In this document: positions 18,333 through 26,729 of the stretch, one piece after another | Layout: each line of letters begins with the position of its first letter | Position numbering within the stretch: position 1 is the stretch's first letter | Origin: UBA10649 sp965227045 | GTDB taxonomy: Bacteria; Actinomycetota; Actinomycetes; S36-B12 | Reading direction: 5' to 3' | Assembly (NCBI GenBank): GCA_965227045.1 | Contig: OZ245718.1 | Span: 1,736,001-1,800,000 of the forward strand | Length of the DNA stretch: 64,000 nt | Program-made: the position numbers and the translations under genes | The notes under the pieces: model-generated | Told to the model about the DNA's origin: nothing | What the model saw: only the letters and a program-made list of their open reading frames with translations | Databases searched by the model: none

Positions 18333-19535
18333 TCAGCCTTCGGACGGCGCCGGCTCGGCAGATGCCGACTCGGCGGGCAGCGTTGCCACCGAAGCACCGT
18401 CGGCCGGCACACTGGCCGCGACCTTCAGAGGCGCAAAGGTCTGCACGCGGATCGGCTCGGGCAGCGGCGTGACGCCGTAGGTCTCAAGGGCACCCTGGCC
18501 GGCCAGCCGTACTGCGTACTGCGCGACGGACAGGGGAAGCGGATCGGACGGGTCGTCGCAGATCATCATGTGCGCGATGCCCATGATCGGCCAGCCCACG
18601 AGCGGCTGCCCCTCCGCGAGCACGATCTTCGATGAGGCCAGGTCGAAGTTGCCCTCGGTCGGCACTCCGCCGATGGCTGGCGTCGCGAGCACGTTGCCGT
18701 TCGCCTCGGTCGTGACCGTCGTTGCGGCAACGCCGACCTTCAGCAGTTGGGTGTCATCCGGGCTGATGATCAGGTCCTTGACCGGAACGGATGCCACCGG
18801 CATGCCATTGGCTACGGCGGTGAAGGCGGGAAGGACGGCAACGGTGCCTTCGGTAGCGGTCAGTTCGCCGACCAGGTCGAGTGAAGTCGGGAACTGCGTT
18901 CCAGCGGAAATGGTGCTGACGGTGCCGCCTGTCCACGCCTCCGGCGCGGTAGCCGCGAGCCAGGCGCTCATCGCCTCAACCGCGCCCTGCGGTGCGTCTA
19001 CCGACAGAACCGAGATGTCCGGCAGGCCGGTGAGGTCGTAGTCGGCGTTCGCATCGGTGATCAGGGGATCCTCCCAGGACGTGACGGTGCCCTGCAGGAT
19101 GCCCGCGATGGCCTGGGGAGTGAGGACTAGGCCCTCGAGGCCGATGATGTCGAAGGACAGGGCCACCGCGTAGCCGAATGCCGGCACGATGATGACCGAC
19201 CCGGTCGGGCACGTCTGCGTGAATGCGGCCTGTTCCTCTGCTGTCGGCGAGTGATCGACGAGCTGCAACTTCGCGCCCGCGTCGGGAGCGACCTCGGTCA
19301 CCGTCTGGTCGGCACACACGCCAGCCAGCCCGTCGCCCACCGCGACCATCGCCCCAGCGAAGTCCTCAGGTACGCCAACGTCGACATTGCCCTTTTGGCA
19401 GGCGATGTTCTGCTCGGCCTGGGCGGCAAGCACGTCTGGCGGCAGCGGTGGGGTGCATGCGACCACCAAAGCTCCTACGGCGCAGACGAGGACGATGCCC
19501 CGGATCATGTGTGACTTCCGGGGCATCGTCCTCAT
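18333..19535 (-). CDS. PstS-like phosphate-binding lipoprotein
   Basis: 400 residues. Lipoprotein signal with lipobox VVAC (Cys about 27) after VLVCAVGALV. The middle has the periplasmic-binding pattern of PstS (ALSFDIIGLEGLVLTPQAI, GILQGTVTSWEDPLI), but the usual GAGAS-type phosphate loops are diverged. A Ser/Ala/Pro-rich tail ends the protein. Last gene of the phosphate cluster, 43 bases after pstS. The start is uncertain: in-frame ATGs at 19535, 19526 and 19508 are all possible. It may be an alternative or scavenging binding protein. Confidence 0.72.
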   Translation of the reverse strand: MRTMPRKSHMIRGIVLVCAVGALVVACTPPLPPDVLAAQAEQNIACQKGNVDVGVPEDFAGAMVAVGDGLAGVCADQTVTEVAPDAGAKLQLVDHSPTAEEQAAFTQTCPTGSVIIVPAFGYAVALSFDIIGLEGLVLTPQAIAGILQGTVTSWEDPLITDANADYDLTGLPDISVLSVDAPQGAVEAMSAWLAATAPEAWTGGTVSTISAGTQFPTSLDLVGELTATEGTVAVLPAFTAVANGMPVASVPVKDLIISPDDTQLLKVGVAATTVTTEANGNVLATPAIGGVPTEGNFDLASSKIVLAEGQPLVGWPIMGIAHMMICDDPSDPLPLSVAQYAVRLAGQGALETYGVTPLPEPIRVQTFAPLKVAASVPADGASVATLPAESASAEPAPSEG

Positions 19536-19578
19536 CCTTACCGAGCGTTGTCGCGATGGTTGTTGCTAGTGGTGCGGA

Positions 19579-20634
19579 CTACGCGATCTTGGCGACCAGA
19601 GCCTTCGCTGCTGCGAGGACCTTGCCACCGACCGGGACGTATCCCAGCGAGGCGGCTCGTGACGGTCCGCACTTCTGCAGCACGTAGTCAGCGAACTGAC
19701 GAACACCCAGGCCGTTCGGGCCCTTGCCATCGGTGCGAGCGAGCATGTAGCTGAAGATCGCCAGCGGGTAAGCGCCCTTGACCATGCTCTTGTAGTTCAG
19801 TGCGACGAGGCCGTTGGATCCGACGTTCGTCTGGTTGGCCAGGTTCTTGGCCGCGGAGACTGCCGACGGTGCGATGAACTCGCCGCTGGCGTTCTGGATG
19901 CGTGCAACGGGGTAGCCCTTGGCATCGCCGAAGTCGACGTAGCCGATGGAGCCTTCCTTGCCATTGATGAGCGACAGCACCGTGGCGTTGTCCTTGCCCG
20001 CGATCGAGTTTGATGGCGGGGTGCCTCCCGGGAACGCGGTCGAGAAGTCGTCTTGGACCTTGGTCCAGATCGACGGCGCGAAAGCGTTCAGGTACTGCAG
20101 GGTGTTGTTCGACGTTCCCGAGTTACCGGAGCGGTAGGCCACGGTGACCGGAACGTTGGGGATGCCTGCAGCGATGCGCGGGTTGTCCTTGAGGATCTCC
20201 GGTGCGCGCCACGTGGTGAGCACGCCGGACATGAGCTTGGCGAGCGTCGACTGCTTGAGCTGGATCGACGATCCGAGCGAGCGGCCGGTCTTGGTGTTCT
20301 TCAGGTTGATCGGGAACGCGATAGCTCCACCGATATTGGGGATGTACTCCCAGTCGAAGGTGGGCTGGCCCGAGGTGTAGGCGCTATCGGTCTGCGCGTA
20401 CACGAACTGGCCCTTGGTGAAGTTCGACTTGCCGGTACCGGAGCCGGTCGACGTGTACTGGATGTCAAAGTTGCTCTGCGAGGCGTTGAAGTCCGCCGCG
20501 CACTGAGACAGGAACGGGTACGGGAACGAGGCTCCGCCTCCGCTGATGGTGTTTGCTGCGTGGGCAGGTGCAGCGATAGCGACCGTCGAGGCGGCAATCG
20601 CAGCGCTTGCCAGAATCGCGAGAGTGCGACGCAC
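19579..20634 (-). CDS. pstS: Phosphate ABC transporter substrate-binding protein PstS
   Basis: 351 residues from the GTG at 20634, which has AGGAG upstream. Residues 1-26 are a Sec signal ending AAPAHA, with no lipobox cysteine, so the mature protein is probably secreted or wall-retained rather than lipid-anchored, unlike most Gram-positive PstS. Phosphate-binding features: ISGGGASFPYP, YTSTGSGTGK, YRSGNSGTSNNT and GSIGYVDFGDA. It lies after pstB, not before pstC, and has its own PHO box (20751-20768). Confidence 0.93.
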   Translation of the reverse strand: MRRTLAILASAAIAASTVAIAAPAHAANTISGGGASFPYPFLSQCAADFNASQSNFDIQYTSTGSGTGKSNFTKGQFVYAQTDSAYTSGQPTFDWEYIPNIGGAIAFPINLKNTKTGRSLGSSIQLKQSTLAKLMSGVLTTWRAPEILKDNPRIAAGIPNVPVTVAYRSGNSGTSNNTLQYLNAFAPSIWTKVQDDFSTAFPGGTPPSNSIAGKDNATVLSLINGKEGSIGYVDFGDAKGYPVARIQNASGEFIAPSAVSAAKNLANQTNVGSNGLVALNYKSMVKGAYPLAIFSYMLARTDGKGPNGLGVRQFADYVLQKCGPSRAASLGYVPVGGKVLAAAKALVAKIA

Positions 20635-20750
20635 TGGTTTCTCCTTCGTAGATGTTGTGTTCCAACACCTGAAAGTTAGGTACCTCGGGTGTCGCAATGG
20701 TGGGCACCGAGTAGCCAGTTCCCGACGTCTGAGTGAACAGTCAGTGGCTA

Positions 20751-20768
20751 GATGAACGGAGGGTTAAC
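20751..20768 (-). promoter_or_regulatory. PHO box upstream of pstS
   Basis: On the minus strand GTTAACC, four bases, GTTCATC: two 7-mers at the 11-base period of actinobacterial PhoP operators (consensus GTTCACC). It begins within the pstB stop codon and lies about 117 bases before the pstS start. Confidence 0.68.
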
Positions 20769-21603
20769 CGAAGCGTCCGTTCACGTAGTCGAGCGTGCGC
20801 TGATCCTGCGGGTTTCCGAAGATCTCTGTGGTCGGACCCTGCTCGACCACATGTCCGGGGTTGCCGTCGGTCGCCAGGAAGAAGGCAGTCTGGTCGGCAA
20901 CACGCACAGCCTGCTGCATGTTGTGCGTGACGATGATGATGGTGATGTCCTTCGACAACTGACGGATCGTCTCTTCGATCTTCAGCGTCGAACCGGGATC
21001 AAGCGCGGAGCATGGCTCATCCATCAGGAGGACGTGCGGGTTCACCGCGAGTGACCGTGCGATGACGAGGCGCTGCTGCTGGCCACCGGACAGGTCGCCT
21101 GCGGCGGCGTTGAGCCGATCCTTGACCTCGAGCCACAGGCCAGCGGCCGTCAGCGTCTGCTCGACGATGTCGTCGTGGTTGGGGCGCTTCATGCCGGACA
21201 GTTTCAGGCCCGAGAGCACGTTGCCCCGAATGGTCATGCTGGGGAACGGGTTCGGCTTCTGGAAGACCATGCCGATCGACAGCCGGATCTGGACCGGGTC
21301 GATCTCTGGCGCGTAGATGTCCTTGCCTTCGTACAGGACGCTTCCCGCAAGCGCGGCGCTAGGGATCAGCTCGTGCAGGCGGTTCAGGGTCCGGATGAAG
21401 GTCGACTTGCCGCAGCCCGACGGCCCGATCAGCGCCGTGACGGTGTTCTTGCGGAACTCGATGTTCACGCCCTCGAGTACCTTGCGCTTGCCGAACCACA
21501 CGCTGACGTCGCGTGCCTCCATCTCGACTGGGCTCAGGGAGCCTGACGTTGGCATAGCGAGTTCCTGCTCTAGCACGGCGACCTCATCAAATTCGGCGGA
21601 CAT
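20764..21603 (-). CDS. pstB: Phosphate ABC transporter ATPase PstB
   Basis: 279 residues. Walker A IGPSGCGKSTF (about 59-69), the PstB-typical VFQKPNPFPSMTI Q-loop, signature LSGGQQQR, Walker B VLLMDEPCSALDP and switch THNMQQA. About 25 extra N-terminal residues precede the ABC domain; an internal start (ATG at residue 17 or 28) is possible. Lies 22 bases after pstA. Confidence 0.95.
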   Translation of the reverse strand: MSAEFDEVAVLEQELAMPTSGSLSPVEMEARDVSVWFGKRKVLEGVNIEFRKNTVTALIGPSGCGKSTFIRTLNRLHELIPSAALAGSVLYEGKDIYAPEIDPVQIRLSIGMVFQKPNPFPSMTIRGNVLSGLKLSGMKRPNHDDIVEQTLTAAGLWLEVKDRLNAAAGDLSGGQQQRLVIARSLAVNPHVLLMDEPCSALDPGSTLKIEETIRQLSKDITIIIVTHNMQQAVRVADQTAFFLATDGNPGHVVEQGPTTEIFGNPQDQRTLDYVNGRFG

Positions 21604-21625
21604 GTTGGCTATCTCCCTCTATTGG

Positions 21626-22702
21626 CTAACGCTTGGCACTGAACAGGCGAGTCAGGGTGAAGAGAACGGCGACGATGATCATCAAGGTCAGAGCTGCACC
21701 CCACGCGCGAAGCACTGCGTCCGGGTAAGGCTGCGCGACGTTGTTGAAGATGTAGGTCGGCAACGCCGCGATCGGCTCCGTGAACGGGTTGAGCACCGTC
21801 TTGTCGTTGTTGAGCGCGGTGAGCAGCAACGGAGCAGTCTCGCCGACCACGCGGGCGATCCCCAGGATGCCGGCGGTGATGATGCCGGTCTTCGCGGCGG
21901 GGATCACGACGCGCATGACGACGCGGGCGCGAGTGGATCCGAGCGCAAGGGCTCCGGTGCGCAGATCGTCAGGCACGAGCTTGAGGACTTCCTCAGCGGT
22001 GCGCGCAACAGTCGGGAGCATGAGGATCGCGTATGCCAGACCGCCAGCGAACGCGCTCTTGCTGATCACGCCGGAGAGGATGAACACGGTGAGGATGAAC
22101 AGGCCGGCGACGACGGAGGGAACGCCGCTCATCGCCTGGACGAAGAAGCGCACGTACGGAACGGCCTTGCCCCGAACCTCGGTGATGTAAACAGCGGTCA
22201 TCACGCCGAGCGGAACCGCGATGATCGCCGAGATCGCGACGATGAGCACCGTGCCGAGGATCGCGTGGCCGATACCGCCGTAGCCCAGCGGCGTGGACGG
22301 GCTGATGTACTCGTTGTTCTGGGTGATGAACGCACCGCTGAGCGCCTGCAGTCCCTTGGAAACAATCGACCACAGCACCGAGACCAGCACGACCATGCTG
22401 AAGATCGTCGCGCCGATCGCCGACACGATGATCACGGCGTCGGCCGCTGCCTTCGTGCCTCGCACGGAGATCGCCGCGAGCATCGCTGCGACGAGCTGCA
22501 GGGGGAGGTAGATCGCGATCATGATGATCGGCCCGGGAATGCTGGAGAACCAGAACAGGATCGTCACGATCGCGGCGGGGATGAAGACCGCGAGGATCAC
22601 GACTGTTCGGAACTTCGACGTGCGTCGACCCCAGGGCGCCTCGGGCTTCTGCTGCTGGAGCCCGGGGAGAGTTGCGTCGTCAAACGTGATCGTGGCGCTC
22701 AT
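21626..22702 (-). CDS. pstA: Phosphate ABC transporter permease PstA
   Basis: 358 residues. Long N-terminal region with three hydrophobic segments (about 35-115), then the permease domain with the EAA-type loop RTAEEVLKLVPDDLRTGALALG and family stretches YITEVRG, SGVPSVVAGLF and GETAPLLLTA. ATG overlaps the pstC stop by 4 bases. Confidence 0.94.
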   Translation of the reverse strand: MSATITFDDATLPGLQQQKPEAPWGRRTSKFRTVVILAVFIPAAIVTILFWFSSIPGPIIMIAIYLPLQLVAAMLAAISVRGTKAAADAVIIVSAIGATIFSMVVLVSVLWSIVSKGLQALSGAFITQNNEYISPSTPLGYGGIGHAILGTVLIVAISAIIAVPLGVMTAVYITEVRGKAVPYVRFFVQAMSGVPSVVAGLFILTVFILSGVISKSAFAGGLAYAILMLPTVARTAEEVLKLVPDDLRTGALALGSTRARVVMRVVIPAAKTGIITAGILGIARVVGETAPLLLTALNNDKTVLNPFTEPIAALPTYIFNNVAQPYPDAVLRAWGAALTLMIIVAVLFTLTRLFSAKR

Positions 22703-23661
22703 GACTTAAGCCGTCCCGTTCGGTTGACGATGAGGTTCGCAATGGCATTGACGAGCAGAGTGCCGAGGAAGAGGAAGAAGCCGGCAGCGAGGAGCAACTG
22801 GGTCTCGTAGGGGCCCGACGCCTCCCCGAACTTCGACACGATCAAGGTCGCTACCGAGCCGCCGCCAGAGTCGATGATCTTGTAGTAGTTGACCGGGTCG
22901 AAGATGAGCTTGAGTACGAAGAAGACTGCGATCGTCTCGCCAAGCGCGCGGCCAAGTCCCAGCATGACTCCACCGACGAGCCCGCCCCGGCCGTACGGAA
23001 GGGCGACGTAGCGGAGCATCGTCCACAGCGAGCAGCCCAGCGCCTCAGACGCATTGATCAGCTCAGGTGGCGTGCGACCGAGTACCTCGCGCGTCACCGA
23101 CGTCACGATCGGGATCATCATGATCGCCAGGATGAAGCCGGCGGTGAATGGCGTACCGCTGAAGTTGCCGCTCTCGTTCTGGAAGATCGGTATCCAACCG
23201 AGGTACTGGTTGAGCAACTGCTGCCACTGCTCGGAAACCGGCGCGAGCACGTAGAAGGCCCACAGGCCGAGGATGACGCTCGGGATCGCGGCCATCAGGT
23301 CGACGAGGTTGGTGAGTACCTTCGCGACCGACTTCGGCGCGAGGAACACCATGAACACCGAGAGCAGCAGCGACGCTGGCACGGCGATGACGAGGGCTAT
23401 GACGGCGAGCAGAACCGAGCCGTAGAGCATGCCCCAGATGCCGTAGTTCGGCGGATCCCAGATCGAGGTGGTCAGGAAGTCCAGTCCCTGGGTCTGCAGG
23501 ACCGGCACCGCCTGGGCGCCGAGGAAGATGGTGATGCCGGCAAGGACGATGAGAGCGACGAACGCAGCCCCGGTGATGATCCGGTTGAACACGCGGTCAC
23601 CGCGGTGGCTGAGAGCGGCGGCACCGAGGTCACGCCGCTCTTCCACGACTGGTTCTGTCAT
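22699..23661 (-). CDS. pstC: Phosphate ABC transporter permease PstC
   Basis: 320 residues from the ATG at 23661. Six-TM permease: FLTTSIWDPPNYGIWGMLYG, LMAAIPSVILGLWAFYVLAP, the EAA loop TPPELINASEALGCSLWTM, and LGLGRALGETIAVFF. First gene of the pst unit, with a PHO box 55-83 bases upstream. An ATG eight codons earlier (23685) is also possible; the ribosome site is weak for both. Confidence 0.92.
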   Translation of the reverse strand: MTEPVVEERRDLGAAALSHRGDRVFNRIITGAAFVALIVLAGITIFLGAQAVPVLQTQGLDFLTTSIWDPPNYGIWGMLYGSVLLAVIALVIAVPASLLLSVFMVFLAPKSVAKVLTNLVDLMAAIPSVILGLWAFYVLAPVSEQWQQLLNQYLGWIPIFQNESGNFSGTPFTAGFILAIMMIPIVTSVTREVLGRTPPELINASEALGCSLWTMLRYVALPYGRGGLVGGVMLGLGRALGETIAVFFVLKLIFDPVNYYKIIDSGGGSVATLIVSKFGEASGPYETQLLLAAGFFLFLGTLLVNAIANLIVNRTGRLKS

Positions 23662-23715
23662 GCACGGAGTCTGTTTGCCCCGCATGGACGGCAGGGATGC
23701 GGAAACCAAAAGGCC

Positions 23716-23744
23716 GAGAAACGCGAAGTGAACAGCGGGTTAAC
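23716..23744 (-). promoter_or_regulatory. PHO box of the pstCAB promoter
   Basis: Three 7-mers on the minus strand at an exact 11-base period: GTTAACC, GTTCACT, GTTTCTC, each separated by four bases. It starts four bases after the pit stop codon, so pstC can be induced separately from pit. Confidence 0.75.
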
Positions 23745-23747
23745 CCG

Positions 23748-24932
23748 TTACTTCTCCACTGCTGCGTGGCCTTGAAGGTGCGGTTCGCCGGGCAAAGGCT
23801 CCGCGAGAGCCGCCTCGGTGGGGATCTCCGCCTCAACGTCCTTGGCGTGAATGGTGTGCATCATGGCCCAGATCGCCCACGAGCCGAACGCGATGACGCA
23901 GGCGCCGACGGTAACCACGGCCATCGCGGTGGGCAGTTGAGTCAGGTGGAACATCGCGAACGCGACGATGCCGGCCGCGGGGATCGTGAAGACCCAGGCG
24001 ATGAGCATGTTGCCCACCACCCGCCAGTTGGCGCCCTTGCCTGACCCGACACCCGCGCCGACGATCGACGAGGCGGCGGCGTGGGTGGTCGAGATCGGCA
24101 TGCCCACCGCAGTGGCGCCGAAGATCGCGGTCGTGGCACCGATGTTTGCAGCCAGGCCCGAGTTCGCGTGCAGCAGCGTGATGCGAAGGCCCATCGTCTC
24201 GATGATCTTCCAGCCGCCCCACAGCGTGCCGAGCGCGATTGCCGAGTACGCGGACAGGGCGGCCCACTCGGGAACCTCCACCGTCTTGCCGTCGGCGCCC
24301 ATCTCCGTATAGCCGGCGCCGAGCAGGAGTGCGGCGATAACGCCCATCGTCTTCTGCGCATCGTTGGCGCCATGACCGAAGGACACGCCGGCCGCCGACA
24401 CGAGCTGCAGTCCCTTGAACACCGGATGGTCATCGTGCAGCTTGGTCAGCCGCTGGATCCCGAGGACCAGGTACATCGCGCCGAACGCGATCGCGAAGGC
24501 GACCGCCGGCGACAAGATGATGCCGATTCCGGCCTTCTCGACGCTGGACCAGTCGATCGCGTTGAGGCCACCGGCCGCGATGCCCGCTCCGACGAGGCCG
24601 CCGATGATTGCGTGGCTGGAGGAGGAGGGCATGCCGAAGCGCCAGGTCACGTAGTTCCAGGCGATCGCGGCGAAGAGAGCGGCGAAGGCCAGCGCGACTC
24701 CCCCGTACTCCGCCTTGACTGTCTTGGCGATGGTGTTCGCGACCGCAGTTCCGACGACGAAGTAGGCAAGGAAGTTGAAGGCGGCCGAGAAGGCGGGGGC
24801 CCAGCGGGCCGGGAGGGCCCGGGTGGCGACGACCGTCGCTACCGAGTTCGCGGCGTCGTGGAAGCCGTTCGTGAAGTCGAAGATGAGGGCGATGACGATG
24901 ACAGCGACAACGGAGATGAGGAGGATGTCCAC
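23748..24932 (-). CDS. pit: Low-affinity inorganic phosphate transporter (PiT family)
   Basis: 394 residues from the GTG at 24932, which has GGAGG about ten bases upstream. Duplicated PiT signature: FDFTNGFHDAANSVATVVATRAL near the N-terminus and VSFGHGANDAQKTMGVIA in the second half, with some ten membrane segments. Takes up phosphate (and arsenate) with cations. Preceded by two PHO-box arrays, which is unusual for a low-affinity system and suggests phosphate control. An in-frame ATG at 24995 would add 21 residues without family similarity. Confidence 0.92.
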   Translation of the reverse strand: MDILLISVVAVIVIALIFDFTNGFHDAANSVATVVATRALPARWAPAFSAAFNFLAYFVVGTAVANTIAKTVKAEYGGVALAFAALFAAIAWNYVTWRFGMPSSSSHAIIGGLVGAGIAAGGLNAIDWSSVEKAGIGIILSPAVAFAIAFGAMYLVLGIQRLTKLHDDHPVFKGLQLVSAAGVSFGHGANDAQKTMGVIAALLLGAGYTEMGADGKTVEVPEWAALSAYSAIALGTLWGGWKIIETMGLRITLLHANSGLAANIGATTAIFGATAVGMPISTTHAAASSIVGAGVGSGKGANWRVVGNMLIAWVFTIPAAGIVAFAMFHLTQLPTAMAVVTVGACVIAFGSWAIWAMMHTIHAKDVEAEIPTEAALAEPLPGEPHLQGHAAVEK

Positions 24933-24961
24933 CGCTCTCGTTCCTCCTTCATCGCCGCTCA

Positions 24962-24990
24962 GGTGGCCTGCAGGTGAACGGAAGTTGTCC
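24962..24990 (-). promoter_or_regulatory. Second PHO-box-like array before pit
   Basis: Minus-strand 7-mers GGACAAC, GTTCACC and GGCCACC at an 11-base period, ending 30 bases before the chosen pit start. The middle unit is a perfect consensus match; the flanking ones are weaker. Confidence 0.5.
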
Positions 24991-25046
24991 GTCACCCTTC
25001 AATGAGATGAGTGTGTGGGGGAACGGTTTACTGCGGAGGATTCTTC

Positions 25047-25086
25047 GGTGACGGATTGAGGAACTAAAGATGAACAGAAGGTGAAT
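25047..25086 (-). promoter_or_regulatory. PHO box array of pit, inside the 3' end of aqpS
   Basis: Four minus-strand 7-mers, ATTCACC, GTTCATC, GTTCCTC and CGTCACC, at an exact 11-base period. The first two overlap the last codons of the aquaporin gene. A TAAACC hexamer about 17 bases downstream (25025-25030) could be the -10. Confidence 0.75.
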
Positions 25087-25777
25087 GAACCGGCCCGGGC
25101 AGGTCGAGGGGCTCGGCCTGGCCTCGCCGCGGATAGAGGAACTCGATGAGGAGCGCCCCCACGGCCGCGCCGACAACCTGGAAGCCGATGAACGCGGGCA
25201 CGCTAGCGGGCGCGATCCCCGAGAAGGTGTCGGTCAGGCTTCGCCCGATCGTCACCGCTGGATTCGCGAAGGACGTCGACGACGTGAAGAAGTACGCAGC
25301 GCCGATCCAGGCTGGCACGGCGACGGGTCCCAACGCCCCCTTTCCCGTCCGGGTCAGTGCGCCGATAACGAGGAGCAGCCCCGCGGTGGCGATGATCTCG
25401 CCCAGCCAGATCGGGAACCCGGTCCGGACGTGCGTCGACGCCTGCCAGGCCGGTAGGTCGAACATGAGGTTCGCCAGCGCGACTCCGGCAAGGGCGCCAG
25501 CCACCTGCGCGACGAGGTAGAGCGCCCCTTCGGCTACGCGCATCTCGCGGCGGACCATCTCCACGCCCGTGACGACCGGATTGAAATGAGCACCTGAGAT
25601 CGGGCCTAGCACGAGGATCAGGACGCCGAGCGCCGCCACCGTCGCGACCGCGTTGATGAGCAAGGTAACCGCGAGGTTGTCCGAGAGCGCCGTCCCCATG
25701 ATTCCCGATCCCACAACCGTGGCGACAAGCAGACCTGTTCCGAGGAACTCGGCGACCAGCCGCCTGACCACGCTCAC
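25064..25777 (-). CDS. aqpS: Aquaglyceroporin-type channel, probable arsenite exit (AqpS-like)
   Basis: 237 residues, MIP family with six membrane segments. The two half-helix motifs are SGAHFNPVV (NPV instead of NPA) and SFANPAVT (NPA). The GTG start at 25777 overlaps the arsC stop (GTGA), so it is translated with arsC. In Sinorhizobium meliloti an ars-operon AqpS replaces ArsB and lets arsenite made by ArsC leave the cell; the same role is inferred here, since no ArsB or Acr3 is present. The 3' end doubles as the pit PHO-box region. Confidence 0.85.
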   Translation of the reverse strand: MSVVRRLVAEFLGTGLLVATVVGSGIMGTALSDNLAVTLLINAVATVAALGVLILVLGPISGAHFNPVVTGVEMVRREMRVAEGALYLVAQVAGALAGVALANLMFDLPAWQASTHVRTGFPIWLGEIIATAGLLLVIGALTRTGKGALGPVAVPAWIGAAYFFTSSTSFANPAVTIGRSLTDTFSGIAPASVPAFIGFQVVGAAVGALLIEFLYPRRGQAEPLDLPGPVHSPSVHL

Positions 25778-26169
25778 GTTAGGTCGAGGATCAGCGCCTC
25801 GATCCGCCGACGAATCTCGTCCCGGATCGGACGAACCTCCTCGACGCCCTGCCCGGCCGGGTCGTCGAGTACCCAGTCCTCGTATCTCTTGCCAGGAAAG
25901 ATAGGGCAGACATCTCCGCATCCCATCGTGATCACGACGTCCGACTCGCGAACCGCATCAACCGTCAGGACCTTGGGCACCTCGTTGGCGATATCGATGC
26001 CCTCCTCGCGCATCGCCGCCACAACGGCAGCATTAACGGCGTTTGCGGGCTCCGAGCCTGCCGACCGAACCTCGATCCGTTCGCCAGCGAGGTGGGTCAG
26101 ATACGCCGCGGCCATCTGTGAGCGACCGGCGTTGTGCACGCAGACGAACAGAACCGAGGGCTTGGACAT
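25774..26169 (-). CDS. arsC: Arsenate reductase, low-molecular-weight phosphatase type
   Basis: Reduces arsenate to arsenite. 131 residues. P-loop FVCVHNAGRS gives the CX5R site with Cys10; further cysteines are at 84 and 88 (MGCGDVCPIFPGKRYEDW), resembling the redox pair of thioredoxin-linked ArsC. Whether it uses thioredoxin or mycothiol/mycoredoxin cannot be decided from the sequence. ATG overlaps the arsI stop by one base (TGATG). Confidence 0.92.
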   Translation of the reverse strand: MSKPSVLFVCVHNAGRSQMAAAYLTHLAGERIEVRSAGSEPANAVNAAVVAAMREEGIDIANEVPKVLTVDAVRESDVVITMGCGDVCPIFPGKRYEDWVLDDPAGQGVEEVRPIRDEIRRRIEALILDLT

Positions 26170-26648
26170 CAGCAGCAGACCGTCGCTCTGTCGGGCACCG
26201 CGACATCGCCTGCGGACTCAGTCGTGCAGCATGCGCCGTCGCCGCCGATGAGTTGCAACCCATCCGGGGTGTCGTCCTTGACTGTGTAGATCTCCCACGG
26301 GGCCCCTGCCGGGTCGTGGACCCAGACCTTGTCCTGAAGTGCGTAGCAGCAGGTCGTGTCCTTCTCGTCCATCGTGGCCAGGCCACCCACGCGCAATCGA
26401 TCAGCGTGCGCCTCAACGGTCTGGGCATCGGGCACTTCCACGCCGAGGTGGTTGAGCGCGCCCGCCGTGCCCGTGCCTCGCTCGTCCGGGCTGACCTCGA
26501 TCAGCACCAGTTTGAGTGCAGGCTCGTAGATCGCGAAGTTGGCGTAACCGGGGCGACGCTTGTGCGGCTCTACCCCGAAGAGGGTGGAGTAGAAGGCGAC
26601 GGACGCCTCCAGATCCGAGACATTCAGTGCCAACTGAACGCGAGACAT
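26169..26648 (-). CDS. arsI: ArsI/CadI family VOC protein (probable C-As lyase)
   Basis: 159 residues from the ATG at 26648 (AGAGGAG upstream). Vicinal-oxygen-chelate fold: VQLALNVSDLEASVAFY at the start, LNHLGVEVPD, and the diagnostic vicinal cysteine pair in DTTCCYALQDKVWV. ArsI enzymes cleave the C-As bond of trivalent methylarsonous acid with Fe(II); the relative CadI is a cadmium-induced protein. Two more Cys-Cys pairs occur in the C-terminal tail (GACC and VCC). Between arsR and arsC, which favours the arsenic role. Confidence 0.85.
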   Translation of the reverse strand: MSRVQLALNVSDLEASVAFYSTLFGVEPHKRRPGYANFAIYEPALKLVLIEVSPDERGTGTAGALNHLGVEVPDAQTVEAHADRLRVGGLATMDEKDTTCCYALQDKVWVHDPAGAPWEIYTVKDDTPDGLQLIGGDGACCTTESAGDVAVPDRATVCC

Positions 26649-26665
26649 GACTGCTCCTCTGCTAC

Positions 26666-26681
26666 ATTGATGACTGTCGAT
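26666..26681. promoter_or_regulatory. ArsR operator copy 1
   Basis: ATTGATGACTGTCGAT, 18 bases before the arsI start; 12 of 16 positions match the complement of the copy at 26701. Imperfect dyad, as for ArsR/SmtB operators. Confidence 0.55.
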
Positions 26682-26700
26682 GTTTGAGCATGCCGGCTGC

Positions 26701-26716
26701 ATCGACGGTTGTCAAT
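26701..26716. promoter_or_regulatory. ArsR operator copy 2
   Basis: ATCGACGGTTGTCAAT, inverted relative to copy 1 with 19 bases between, just before the arsR ribosome site. Both sit in the 81-base divergent space. Confidence 0.55.
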
Positions 26717-26729
26717 ATAAGGAGGGTCC

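Noticed and set aside
21317..22810. A 497-codon plus-strand frame opposite pstA
   Set aside because: Shadow of pstA/pstB; extreme Asp/Arg/His/Glu composition.
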